From positions 124,001-188,000 of the forward strand of contig NZ_JADIKL010000003.1 of assembly GCF_044904705.1 (NCBI RefSeq): 64,000 nucleotides of DNA, given 5' to 3'. Each line of letters opens with the position of its first letter. Within the stretch, counting starts at the first letter, position 1. Under the pieces are notes generated by a model, which saw nothing but the letters and a program-made list of their open reading frames with translations, ran no database searches and had not been told where the DNA came from. Made by a program: the position numbers and the translations under genes. This document shows positions 17,399 to 25,738 of this stretch, piece by piece. Source of the DNA: Rhodanobacter_A agri. GTDB lineage: Bacteria > Pseudomonadota > Gammaproteobacteria > Xanthomonadales > Rhodanobacteraceae.

Positions 17399-18694
17399 TC
17401 AGCGCTTGCCCGACGCCACGTAGTCGCGCACGTCGTGGCCGGTGTAGATCTGGCGCGGACGACCGATGCGCGCACCGGGCGTCTCGTGCTGCTCGATCCA
17501 GTGCGCGATCCAGCCGGCGGTGCGGGCAATCGCGAACATCACGGTGAACATCTCGGTCGGGATGCCCAGCGCCTTGTAGATGATGCCGGAGTAGAAATCC
17601 ACGTTCGGGTACAGCTTGCGCTCGACGAAGTAGTCGTCCTTCAGCGCCGCCTCTTCCAGCTTCATCGCCACGTCCAGCAGCGGATCGTTGACGCCCAGCT
17701 CGGCGAGCACCTTGTGGCACATCTCGCGGATGATCTTCGCGCGCGGGTCGAAGTTCTTGTACACGCGGTGGCCGAAGCCCATCAGGCGGAAGTTGTCGTT
17801 CTTGTCCTTGGCGCGCAGCACCGCGGTCTCGACCTTGTCCGGCGTGCCGATTTCCTGCAACTGCTTGAGCACCGCCTCGTTGGCGCCGCCGTGCGCAGGG
17901 CCCCACAGCGCGGTGATGCCCGCGGCGATCGAAGCGTACGGGTTAGCGCCGGTGGAACCGACCAGGCGCACAGTCGAGGTGGAGGCGTTCTGCTCGTGGT
18001 CGGCATGCAGGATGAACAGCAGATCCAGCGCCTTGGCGGCCACCGGACTCATCGCCAGCGGCTCGCTCGGCACCTCGAACATCATGTGCAGGAAGCGGTC
18101 GACGTATTCGAGGTTGTTGCGCGGATAACGGAACGGCCAGCCGATCGAATAGCGGTAGCAGGCGGCGGCGATCGTCGGCATCTTGGCGATAAGGCGGATC
18201 GCGGCAAGCTTGCGGTCTTCGGCGTTATCGACGTCGATGTCGTCGTGATAGAAGGCCGACAGCGAGGCCACCGAGGCGGCCAGCATGGCCATCGGATGCG
18301 CGTCGTGGTGGAAGCCCTTGAAGAAGTCCTTCAGCGACTCGTGCATCATCGTGTGATGCGTGATGTCGTTCTCGAAGGCCGCGAACTCCGTCGGCTTCGG
18401 CAGCTCGCCGTTGAGCAGCAGGTAGGCCACTTCGAGGAAGCTGGACTTCTCGGCCAGTTGCTCGATCGGGTAGCCGCGGTACAGCAGCACGCCCTGGTCG
18501 CCGTCGATGTAGGTGATCGCGCTCTTGGTGCTGGCGGTGCTGCCGTAGCCCACGTCGTAGGTGAAGTGGCCGGTGTCCTTGTACAGCGTGCTGATGTCGA
18601 TGCAGGCCGGGCCGAGGGTGCCGGCGACCAGCGGCAACGTGCTGCTGCGCTGACTCGACTCATCCACCAGCTTGACAGTCTTGGAATCGGACAC
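17399..18694 (-). CDS. gltA: Citrate synthase (type II)
   Basis: A 431-residue enzyme condensing oxaloacetate and acetyl-CoA to citrate, the TCA entry step. It has the catalytic histidines in LHADHEQNAS and FGHRVYKNFDPRA, the aspartate region VDFYSGI, and the N-terminal beta domain of NADH-regulated hexameric enzymes (GDQGVLLYRGYPIEQLA). The real start is a GTG at 18694 preceded by AAAGGAGG at ideal spacing. The reading frame stays open about 100 codons further upstream with no family similarity, so that extension is rejected. Length is normal for the family. It is monocistronic. Confidence 0.96.
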   Translation of the reverse strand: MSDSKTVKLVDESSQRSSTLPLVAGTLGPACIDISTLYKDTGHFTYDVGYGSTASTKSAITYIDGDQGVLLYRGYPIEQLAEKSSFLEVAYLLLNGELPKPTEFAAFENDITHHTMMHESLKDFFKGFHHDAHPMAMLAASVASLSAFYHDDIDVDNAEDRKLAAIRLIAKMPTIAAACYRYSIGWPFRYPRNNLEYVDRFLHMMFEVPSEPLAMSPVAAKALDLLFILHADHEQNASTSTVRLVGSTGANPYASIAAGITALWGPAHGGANEAVLKQLQEIGTPDKVETAVLRAKDKNDNFRLMGFGHRVYKNFDPRAKIIREMCHKVLAELGVNDPLLDVAMKLEEAALKDDYFVERKLYPNVDFYSGIIYKALGIPTEMFTVMFAIARTAGWIAHWIEQHETPGARIGRPRQIYTGHDVRDYVASGKR

Positions 18695-18800
18695 GGGAAC
18701 CTCCTTTGCATGGGTCGTCGCCCGCCAGGGCCGCGAGGCAGCACCGGCCAGCGAGGGGAAACAGGCATCGCGCCGGGGAAAGCGGCGATGCAATCCATGC

Positions 18801-18809
18801 ATTATCGCA
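18801..18809 (-). promoter_or_regulatory. Extended -10 candidate for gltA
   Basis: On the minus strand the sequence reads TGCGATAAT, an extended -10 (TGnGATAAT), about 107 nt upstream of the GTG start. A -35 is not obvious. The remaining roughly 320-bp gap to rpmE2 holds only the rpmE2 terminator. Confidence 0.45.
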
Positions 18810-18933
18810 CATCGACCCATCGCACATGCGTTCGCGGATGGTCGTAGATCGGGCGCAAAAACCCGCCTGTAGCGACATGGCGTCGCGCCAGCAAGGGTCC
18901 GGCAGGCACCCGCCGGGGATGGCGGATGCAAAA

Positions 18934-18967
18934 ACGCACGGGGCAGGCCAAGGCCTGCCCCGTGCGT
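18934..18967 (-). terminator. Rho-independent terminator of rpmE2
   Basis: A perfect 16-bp inverted repeat (18934-18949 against 18952-18967) with a 2-nt spacer, followed on the minus strand by TTTTT. A textbook terminator 45 nt after the rpmE2 stop. Confidence 0.92.
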
Positions 18968-19012
18968 GGATGCGTCACGCACCGCCTGCCGCAACGCGGC
19001 GGCGGAACGCGC

Positions 19013-19258
19013 TTACTTCTGCGCGTAGCGCTTGCGGAACTTGTCGACGCGGCCACCGACGTCCAGCGTCTTCTGCTTGCCGGTGTAGAACGGGTGCGAA
19101 TGGCTGGAGATATCCACCTTGATCAGCGGGTACTCGTTGCCGTCCGTCCACTTGACGGTGTCCTTGGCGGCGATCGTCGAACGCGTCAGGAACGCGAAGT
19201 CGGACGACAGATCCTGGAACACCACCGGGCGGTAATTCGGATGGATATCGGGCTTCAT
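19013..19258 (-). CDS. rpmE2: 50S ribosomal protein L31 type B
   Basis: 81 residues starting MKPDIHPNYRPVVFQDLSS and ending in the basic VDKFRKRYAQK. The four zinc-binding cysteines of type A L31 are absent, so this is the zinc-independent (C-minus) paralogue. Type B L31 is often repressed by Zur and replaces the zinc form under zinc limitation. If it is the only L31 it would simply be constitutive. No clear Zur box stands out in the short gap to the nucleoside hydrolase. Confidence 0.95.
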   Translation of the reverse strand: MKPDIHPNYRPVVFQDLSSDFAFLTRSTIAAKDTVKWTDGNEYPLIKVDISSHSHPFYTGKQKTLDVGGRVDKFRKRYAQK

Positions 19259-19334
19259 GACGGGCTCAATGCAACGTGAAAAGAGGACAAGTTTACGTGG
19301 CCATGCCGCATGGCGTCAAGCACGCCGACGCCCG

Positions 19335-20267
19335 TCATGCCGCCCCAAGCGCCTTGCGCACCATCGCAGCGAACCGCGCCTGGTCCACCTCGAGCACGAT
19401 GCGCGCCTGCGCCGGTCGGCCCAGCCGGTTCGCCCAGTCCACCACGGTAGCGCCGCGGGTGAGGCGGCCGTCCAGTTCCACCGCCACCGCACGGGTCTCG
19501 CTGCGGGTCACGATGGCGGGGTCGATCGCCACGGCCATCGCCAGCGCGTCGGCCGCGACCACGCCATGGCGGTCGTGCTTCGCGTTGTAGTCGCGCGCGG
19601 TACGAAACACCTGGCCGAAGAATTCCGCCCGACGGTCGCCGGCCGCCAGCCACGCGTCGAACTCGGCATCGTCGAACCCGTGGCGCAGAGTGGCCTCCCA
19701 GTCGACCAGGTCGAAGGCGGGAAACGCCTCGAACACCACGTGTGCGGCCTCGGGGTCGAAGCCGATGTTGAACTCGGCGGGCACCTTGCCGGTGTTGCCG
19801 CGGCCGGTTACCGCACCGCCCATCACCACCAGTCGCTTCACCCGCTGCGGCAACGTGGGGTCGAGCCGCAAGGCCAGCGCAAGGTTGGTCAGCGGCGCCA
19901 GCGCTACCAGGGTCAGTTCGCCGGGGCGCTCGCGGGTGAGCCGGAGCAGCGCCAACGCGGCAGCTTCCGCATCGGCCGCCGCCTTCGGCTCAGGGAAGCC
20001 CACATCGCCCAGGCCATCCATGCCATGGACGAAGGCGGCGTCCTCGTCCGGTGCGCGCACCAGCGGCGAGGGGCAGCCGGCATACACCGGGAACGTGGCG
20101 CCCAGCAGATCGCGCAAGGTGCGCGCGTTGCGCACGGTGTGCCCCAGGCCCACGTTGCCGGCAGCCACGCTCAAGGCCGCGATGTCGGCATGTGCGTGCG
20201 CCATCATGATGGCCAGCGCGTCGTCCACGCCGGGGTCGGTGTCGATCAGCAATTGCGGTTTGCTCAT
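19335..20267 (-). CDS. Inosine/uridine-preferring nucleoside hydrolase
   Basis: A 310-residue enzyme that hydrolyses N-ribosidic bonds of nucleosides for salvage. It has the calcium-binding aspartate cluster DTDPGVDDALAIM at the N-terminus, the LTLVALAPLTNLALAL strand, VVMGGAV and AEFNIGFDPEAA. These mark the IUNH family; substrate preference is uncertain. It lies between recG and rpmE2 on the same strand. The ribosome-binding region is buried in a perfect 12-bp hairpin immediately before the ATG (20269-20294), which should affect translation. Confidence 0.93.
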   Translation of the reverse strand: MSKPQLLIDTDPGVDDALAIMMAHAHADIAALSVAAGNVGLGHTVRNARTLRDLLGATFPVYAGCPSPLVRAPDEDAAFVHGMDGLGDVGFPEPKAAADAEAAALALLRLTRERPGELTLVALAPLTNLALALRLDPTLPQRVKRLVVMGGAVTGRGNTGKVPAEFNIGFDPEAAHVVFEAFPAFDLVDWEATLRHGFDDAEFDAWLAAGDRRAEFFGQVFRTARDYNAKHDRHGVVAADALAMAVAIDPAIVTRSETRAVAVELDGRLTRGATVVDWANRLGRPAQARIVLEVDQARFAAMVRKALGAA

Positions 20268-20268
20268 G

Positions 20269-20294
20269 GCCGACTTTTCCTCGGAAAAGTCGGC
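20269..20294 (-). promoter_or_regulatory. Hairpin sequestering the nucleoside hydrolase ribosome-binding site
   Basis: A perfect inverted repeat, 12 bp per arm (20269-20280 and 20283-20294), separated by only 2 nt, so the innermost pairs probably open. On the minus strand the second arm starts GGAAAAG and the spacer supplies GA, giving GAGGAAAAG about 10 nt before the ATG at 20267. The only plausible Shine-Dalgarno is therefore inside the stem. No T-run follows, which argues against a simple recG terminator. Confidence 0.7.
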
Positions 20295-20363
20295 AAGTCT
20301 AACTCAGCACGCTCTAGGCAATTCTGTCGCCATCTCTGCCTCTGCGCTCGCACAATACCCATG

Positions 20364-22466
20364 CTATGCCCGCGCATAGCGCGCCGAACCGCCGATCCAG
20401 CGCGCGATCAGCCGGTCCGCCTCGCGCGGGTGTTCGGCCAGCAGGCGCGCGCCGACCTGCTGCACCGCCGGCAGCAGATGTGCATCGCGGGCGAGGTCGG
20501 CGATACGGAAGCCGAGCTGGCCCGTCTGGCGCGTGCCCAGCACCTCGCCTGGACCACGCAGTTCCAGATCCTTCTCGGCGATGCGGAAGCCGTCGCTGGT
20601 CTCACGCATCACCTCGAGCCGCTCGCGGGCCAGCTGGCCCAGCGGCGGCTGGTACAACAACACGCAGTTCGAGGCCACCGCGCCGCGCCCCACCCGTCCG
20701 CGCAGCTGGTGCAGCTGGGCCAACCCCAACCGCTCGCTGTTCTCGATCACCATCAGGCTGGCATTGGGCACGTCCACGCCCACTTCGATCACCGTGGTGG
20801 CGACCAGTACGGCCAGTTCGCCGGCCTTGAACGCATCCATCACCGCCTGCTTTTCCTTCGGCTTCAGGCGACCGTGGATCAAGCCTACCCTGCAGTCGGC
20901 GAGCGCGGCGGAGAGTTCTGCGTGCGCCACTTCGGCAGCCTGCGCGCGCAACTGCTCGGACTCCTCGATCAACGTGCACACCCAATACGCCTGACGCCCT
21001 TCGGCGCAAGCTACGCGGATGCGTTCGATCACCTCGGCACGGCGCGCATTGGACACCGCCACCGTCTGCACCGGCGTGCGGCCGGGCGGCAACTCGTCGA
21101 TGGCAGAAACGTCGAGGTCGGCATAGGCACTCATCGCCAGCGTGCGCGGGATCGGCGTGGCGGTGAGCACCAGCTGGTGCGGCACTTCCCCTCGCGCCGT
21201 ATCCGCGCCCTTATCGTGCAACGCGAGGCGCTGCTGCACGCCGAAGCGATGCTGCTCGTCGACGATCACCAAACCGAGCCGGGCGAAGCTCACGTCTTCC
21301 TGCATCAGCGCGTGCGTACCCACCGTCACCGGCGCCCCTTCGGCCACGCGGCGCATCGCCGCCTGCCGCGCCTTGCCTTGCTGCTTGCCAGCCAGCCATT
21401 CCACATCCACGCCCAGCGGCGTCAGCCAGTGGCGGAAGTTGCGCAGATGCTGCTCCGCCAGCAGTTCGGTGGGCGCCATCAGCGCCACCTGATATCCCGA
21501 CTCCACCGCGGCCAGCGCGGCCAGCGCGGCGACCACGGTCTTGCCCGAACCCACGTCGCCCTGCACCAGCCGCAGCATGGGCTTCGGCTGGACGAGGTCG
21601 CGCCGCACCTCCTCGTCCACGCGTCGCTGCGCGGCAGTGAGCGAGAACGGCAGCGATTCGATCAGCCGCCGACGCAGCACGCCGGCGACCGCGAGCTTCG
21701 GCGACTTGCGCCGCTGCACCGCGGCGCGCATCCGCTTCAGGCCGAGGTGCTGGGTGAGCAGTTCCTCAAACGCCAGCCGCTGTTGCGCGGGATGCCGGCC
21801 ATGCAGCAGCAGATCCAGCTGCGCATCGGGTGCCGGGCGATGCACCGTCAGCAACGCCTCACGCAGCGAGGCGAGGCCGTGCGCCGCGCACAAGTCACGC
21901 GGAATCAGCTCCAGCACCGACTCCGGCGGCAACAGCGCCAACGCTTTGGCGACAACGCCGGCCAGCCGCTTCTGGCCCAGCCCCTCGGTGGTCGGATAGA
22001 CGGGACTCAACCGATCCTCCACCACCACCGCCTCGCCGGCAGCGAGGCGGCGATACTGCGGATGCACCATCTCCAGGCCAAGCGTCGTCTGGCGCACTTC
22101 GCCGAAGCACAGCAGGCGCGTGCCCGGCGTCAGCTGGTCGGCCTGCGCGCGGTTGAAATGGAAGAAACGCAACTGCAGGCTCTGCAGCGTGTCATCGCCT
22201 ATCGCCACCTTCAGCTGCGGGCGATAGCGGAAGCCGCGCTCGACCGCTTCGATCGTGCCCACCACCTGCGCGCTCTGTCCCGCGCGCAGGTCGGCGATCG
22301 CGGTGACCCGGGTGCGATCCTCGTAACGCAGCGGCAGGTGGAACCACAGGTCCTGCACGTGCTCCAGCCCCAGCTTTTGCAGCAGGACCTGCAGCGCCGG
22401 ACCCACGCCGGGCAGCGCGGCCGCGGGCTGCATGCCCGCGTCGATGGCGGCGGTGGCGACGCTCAT
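20364..22466 (-). CDS. recG: ATP-dependent DNA helicase RecG
   Basis: A 700-residue superfamily 2 helicase that remodels stalled forks and branch-migrates Holliday junctions. An N-terminal OB wedge domain (about 50-160; DLWFHLPLRYEDRT) is followed by Walker A in VQGDVGSGKTVVAALAAL and the DEQH motif in VIVDEQHRFGVQQR. Later motifs are TATPIPRTL and LHQLRGRVGRG, and the C-terminus is RecG-specific. The start MSVATAAIDAGM leaves a 16-bp gap to ridA. The order spoT-ridA-recG is common in Xanthomonadales. Confidence 0.96.
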   Translation of the reverse strand: MSVATAAIDAGMQPAAALPGVGPALQVLLQKLGLEHVQDLWFHLPLRYEDRTRVTAIADLRAGQSAQVVGTIEAVERGFRYRPQLKVAIGDDTLQSLQLRFFHFNRAQADQLTPGTRLLCFGEVRQTTLGLEMVHPQYRRLAAGEAVVVEDRLSPVYPTTEGLGQKRLAGVVAKALALLPPESVLELIPRDLCAAHGLASLREALLTVHRPAPDAQLDLLLHGRHPAQQRLAFEELLTQHLGLKRMRAAVQRRKSPKLAVAGVLRRRLIESLPFSLTAAQRRVDEEVRRDLVQPKPMLRLVQGDVGSGKTVVAALAALAAVESGYQVALMAPTELLAEQHLRNFRHWLTPLGVDVEWLAGKQQGKARQAAMRRVAEGAPVTVGTHALMQEDVSFARLGLVIVDEQHRFGVQQRLALHDKGADTARGEVPHQLVLTATPIPRTLAMSAYADLDVSAIDELPPGRTPVQTVAVSNARRAEVIERIRVACAEGRQAYWVCTLIEESEQLRAQAAEVAHAELSAALADCRVGLIHGRLKPKEKQAVMDAFKAGELAVLVATTVIEVGVDVPNASLMVIENSERLGLAQLHQLRGRVGRGAVASNCVLLYQPPLGQLARERLEVMRETSDGFRIAEKDLELRGPGEVLGTRQTGQLGFRIADLARDAHLLPAVQQVGARLLAEHPREADRLIARWIGGSARYARA

Positions 22467-22482
22467 CGCCCGGCGGAGCGGA

Positions 22483-22866
22483 TCAGCCCAGCACCATGAT
22501 CGCGTCCACTTCCACCTGCGCGCCCTTGGGCAGCGCCGAGACCTCGATGGTGGAACGCGCCGGATACGGCTGCTGGAAGTACTCGGCCATCACCGCGTTC
22601 ACCGCGGCGAAATTCGCCAGGTCGGTGACGTAGATGCCCACGCGCACCACCTGCGCCAGCGAGCCGCCGGCAGCCTCCGCCACGGCTACGAGGTTGTCGA
22701 ACACGCGTCGCGCCTGTGTGCCGATGTCGCCATCGACCAGGTTGCCAGTGGCTGGATCGAGCGGAATCTGCCCGGAGAAGTACACGGTGTCGCCGGCGCG
22801 CACGGCCTGCGAATACGGACCGATCGCGGCGGGCGCCTGCGTGGTGGAAATGATGCTGCGGGACAT
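22483..22866 (-). CDS. ridA: RidA-family 2-iminobutanoate/2-iminopropanoate deaminase
   Basis: A 127-residue YjgF/YER057c/UK114 protein that hydrolyses reactive enamine/imine intermediates released by PLP enzymes. It is a trimeric enzyme with the signature ARSTIEVSALPKGAQVEVD, containing the catalytic arginine, plus the N-terminal AIGPYSQAVRAGDTVYFSGQ. I start at MSRSIISTTQAP (22866), preceded by GAGG; the frame stays open further upstream but without family match. It sits in the spoT-ridA-recG array. Confidence 0.95.
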   Translation of the reverse strand: MSRSIISTTQAPAAIGPYSQAVRAGDTVYFSGQIPLDPATGNLVDGDIGTQARRVFDNLVAVAEAAGGSLAQVVRVGIYVTDLANFAAVNAVMAEYFQQPYPARSTIEVSALPKGAQVEVDAIMVLG

Positions 22867-22943
22867 GGGGCGGCCTCGGGATACGGGGGCGGAAAGGCGA
22901 AAGCGTACCGCGCCTCGGCATCGCTGCCCACCCGAACCCGGAA

Positions 22944-25112
22944 TCACAGCGGGTAGCGATAAACCCCGCTTACCACGCCGGTGCGACGCACGCGGCGGAT
23001 CACGTCGGCGAGGTGCTTGCGGTTCTTCACCTCGATCGCGAACAGCAAGGTGGCGGCGGCGAGGTCGCGCTCGGCGTATTCCACATTCTCGATGTTGGAG
23101 TCGGCCGCCGCGATCGCCGCGGCGATGGTGGCAAGCACGCCGGGCCGGTTGATCACCTCGATGCGCAGCTCGGCGCGGTAATCGCCCTGCACGTCGTGAT
23201 CCCATTCGATCGCCACACAGCGCTCGGGCGACTTGCGCAGCTCGACCACGTTCGGGCACTCCTCGCGGTGCACCACGATGCCTTTGCCCGGCGACAGGTA
23301 ACCGATGATCGCGTCGCCCGGCAGCGGATGGCAGCAGTTGGCGAAGCTGAGCACGCCGCGCTCGGCGCCGGTGATGCGGATCTTCTCGTGCACCGGGCTG
23401 GCACCGGGCGCCGCGTCGTCGGAGCGGCCGTCGCGCAACGCCAGCAGATGGCGCGCCACCACGTCGGGCATGCGGTTGCCCAACGCGATCTCGGCCAGCA
23501 GTTCCTCCAGCCGCTTCAGCCTGGCCTCGTGCAGGAAGCGGTCCAGCACTTCGGTCGGGATCGCATCGAGGCTGCTGCCACGCGCGTCCAGCGCGCGGTC
23601 GAGCATGCGGTGGCCGAAGTCCACCGCGTCCTCGTGCTGCAGGTGCTTGAGGTACTGACGGATCGCGGTACGTGCCTTGCCGGTGACCACCGACTCCAGC
23701 CAGGCCGGGTTCGGCACCGCAGATGGCGCAGTGATGATCTCCACCAGCTGGCCGGATTCCAGCCGCGTGCGCAACGGCAGCAGCTTCTTGTCCACGCGCG
23801 CGGCCACCGCGTGGTCACCCACGTCGGTATGCACGGCGTAGGCGAAGTCCAGCGCGGTGGCGTTGCGCGGCAGCGCGAGAATGTCGCCGCGCGGGGTGAA
23901 CAGGTAGACCTCGTCGGGGAACAGGTCGATCTTGACGTTCTCGATGAACTCCGCCGACGAAGCGGTATTGATCTGGCTGTCGGCCAGCGAGGACAGCCAT
24001 TCGCGGGCACGCGCCTGCGCGCTGTTCGCCGGGCCGGAGTCGGTCTTGTAGGCCCAGTGTGCGGCCACGCCGCGCTCAGCCACCGAGTCCATCTCGGCGG
24101 TGCGTATCTGCACCTCGATCGGCGCGCCGAACGGGCCGAGCAGCACGGTGTGCAGCGACTGGTAGCCGTTCGCCTTGGGGATCGCGATGAAGTCCTTGAA
24201 GCGTCGGTCCACCGGCTTGTACAGCCCGTGCACCACGCCCAGCGCCATGTAGCAGTTCATCGCGCTCTCGACCACCACGCGGAAGCCGTACACGTCCATC
24301 AGCTGGGCGAAGCTCTTGTGCTCGCTGTGCATCTTCGAATAAATGCTCCACGGCGACTTGATGCGTCCCACCACGCGTGCCGGCAGGTGCTCGGTGGCCA
24401 AGCGCTGCGACAACGCAGTCTCGATCCGGCCCATGGCTTCGCGGCGGTTGCCCAGCGCAGCGCGGATACGTTCGCTGATCACCCGGTAGCGGTCGGGATG
24501 CAGCGCGCGGAAGCCGAGATCCTGCAGTTCGGCCTTGATCTTGTTCATGCCCAGGCGCTGGGCGATCGGCGCATAGATTTCCAGCGTCTCGCGCGCGATG
24601 CGGCGGCGCGAGGAGGCGTCCTTCGCGCCCAGCGTGCGCATGTTGTGCAAGCGGTCGGCCAGCTTGATCAGGATCACGCGCAGGTCGCGCGCCATCGCAA
24701 GAAGCATCTTGCGGAAGCTTTCCGCATCCGCCTCCTGACGGCTGCCGAAGCGCATCTTGTCCAGCTTGGTGACGCCGTCGACCAGCTCGGCCACGATCTC
24801 GCCGAACTCGCCGGCCAGCGCGCTGCGGCTGAGCGCAGTGTCTTCCAGGGTGTCGTGCAGGATCGCCGCGATAATGGTCTCGGCATCCATGCCCAGCTCG
24901 GCGAGGATGCCGGCCACGGCGACCGGATGGGTGATGTAGGGCTCCCCGCTCTTGCGGGTCTGACCCTCGTGCGCTTGCGCGCCGACCTGGAAGGCGCGCA
25001 GCACGCGATCAAGTTGCGGCGCCGGCAGGTAGCCGAGCTGATCCTTCAGCGCCAGCACGTAGGGCGGCAGCGCGGTGGGATCGATGGCAACTGGCGTGCT
25101 GGCGGCGGTCAT
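22944..25112 (-). CDS. spoT: Bifunctional (p)ppGpp synthetase/hydrolase SpoT
   Basis: A 722-residue stringent-response enzyme. The HD hydrolase domain has an intact HDTLED in AAILHDTLEDTALS and HNMRTLGAKDASSRRRIA. The synthetase region carries GRIKSPWSIYSKM, YGFRVVVESAMNCYMAL and PKANGYQSLHT. A TGS domain (VYLFTPRGDILALPRNATAL) and a C-terminal ACT domain follow. It sets alarmone levels in response to carbon, fatty-acid and other stresses. It follows rpoZ, as in E. coli. Length is normal, and all hydrolase residues seen are intact. Confidence 0.96.
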   Translation of the reverse strand: MTAASTPVAIDPTALPPYVLALKDQLGYLPAPQLDRVLRAFQVGAQAHEGQTRKSGEPYITHPVAVAGILAELGMDAETIIAAILHDTLEDTALSRSALAGEFGEIVAELVDGVTKLDKMRFGSRQEADAESFRKMLLAMARDLRVILIKLADRLHNMRTLGAKDASSRRRIARETLEIYAPIAQRLGMNKIKAELQDLGFRALHPDRYRVISERIRAALGNRREAMGRIETALSQRLATEHLPARVVGRIKSPWSIYSKMHSEHKSFAQLMDVYGFRVVVESAMNCYMALGVVHGLYKPVDRRFKDFIAIPKANGYQSLHTVLLGPFGAPIEVQIRTAEMDSVAERGVAAHWAYKTDSGPANSAQARAREWLSSLADSQINTASSAEFIENVKIDLFPDEVYLFTPRGDILALPRNATALDFAYAVHTDVGDHAVAARVDKKLLPLRTRLESGQLVEIITAPSAVPNPAWLESVVTGKARTAIRQYLKHLQHEDAVDFGHRMLDRALDARGSSLDAIPTEVLDRFLHEARLKRLEELLAEIALGNRMPDVVARHLLALRDGRSDDAAPGASPVHEKIRITGAERGVLSFANCCHPLPGDAIIGYLSPGKGIVVHREECPNVVELRKSPERCVAIEWDHDVQGDYRAELRIEVINRPGVLATIAAAIAAADSNIENVEYAERDLAAATLLFAIEVKNRKHLADVIRRVRRTGVVSGVYRYPL

Positions 25113-25239
25113 GCTTGGACGCGCCGGCGGTATCGCGCCTGCGGCGCTGTTATGCGGACCAGCGGAACGCGGCCGGCCGCGCGTGCAATGACATCGGCCG
25201 CCCCGATGCGATGCATGCGCGGTCTACAGCCGCCCTCCA

Positions 25240-25530
25240 TCAATCGTCGCCGACCTTGGACAGATCATCGTCCACTTCGGCGGCGGCCCACTCCAGCGCC
25301 TCGCGCTCGGCACGCTCGCGCTCGGCCTTGTCGATCTCGTCGATGGTGGCCTGGTCGATGCGGCGGCCGGCGATCTCGCGCAGCGCCAGCACCGAGGGCT
25401 TGTCGTTATCGGGATTGACCGCCGGCTCGGCACCCTTGGCGAGCTGACGGGCGCGCTTGGTCGCCATCAACACCAGCTCGAATCGGTTGTCGACCACCTC
25501 GAGGCAGTCCTCCACGGTAATGCGTGCCAT
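25240..25530 (-). CDS. rpoZ: RNA polymerase omega subunit
   Basis: 96 residues beginning MARITVEDCLEVVDNRFELV, with the conserved AxxRARQL motif and a long acidic C-terminal helix (RERAEREALEWAAAEVDDDL). Omega assists assembly of the beta-prime subunit and forms part of a ppGpp binding site, matching its operon with spoT. In many relatives gmk lies directly upstream; here the mla cluster intervenes, so rpoZ needs its own promoter. Confidence 0.97.
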   Translation of the reverse strand: MARITVEDCLEVVDNRFELVLMATKRARQLAKGAEPAVNPDNDKPSVLALREIAGRRIDQATIDEIDKAERERAEREALEWAAAEVDDDLSKVGDD

Positions 25531-25569
25531 GCCAAATCCTCAACGAAATAGAGACTTATACAGGTCGCC

Positions 25570-25599
25570 AGTGTAGAGCAGCCGGCGCTGGCCTGGCAA
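25570..25599 (-). promoter_or_regulatory. Sigma-70-type promoter of rpoZ-spoT
   Basis: On the minus strand TTGCCA (25599-25594) and TACACT (25575-25570) are separated by 18 bp. They lie about 40-70 bp upstream of the rpoZ ATG. A second possible -10 (TATAAG) lies closer to the gene. Confidence 0.6.
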
Positions 25600-25738
25600 T
25601 GCAAGCCGCGCTTACCATGGGCGGTTTTCGCCGCTTGCGCGCGAAAGCGGGGCGAAACGCGTGCAGGATATAAAACCAGACAGTACACTATTGAACCTGC
25701 TGCGCTTCCTGCCACGCCCCTGCCCTGGCCGTGACCCC

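Noticed and set aside
18934..18967. Long palindrome as an insertion-sequence end
   Set aside because: It is followed by a T-run on the minus strand just after rpmE2, so a terminator explains it; no transposase is nearby.
18695..18994. N-terminal extension of citrate synthase
   Set aside because: The GTG at 18694 has an ideal AAAGGAGG and gives the standard length; the extension contains the promoter candidate.
19257..22499. 1080-codon plus-strand ORF opposite nucleoside hydrolase and recG, and an 801-codon one opposite spoT (23013-25418)
   Set aside because: Both are antisense to unmistakable conserved enzymes and read as Arg/His/Gln-rich low-quality sequence with no motif.
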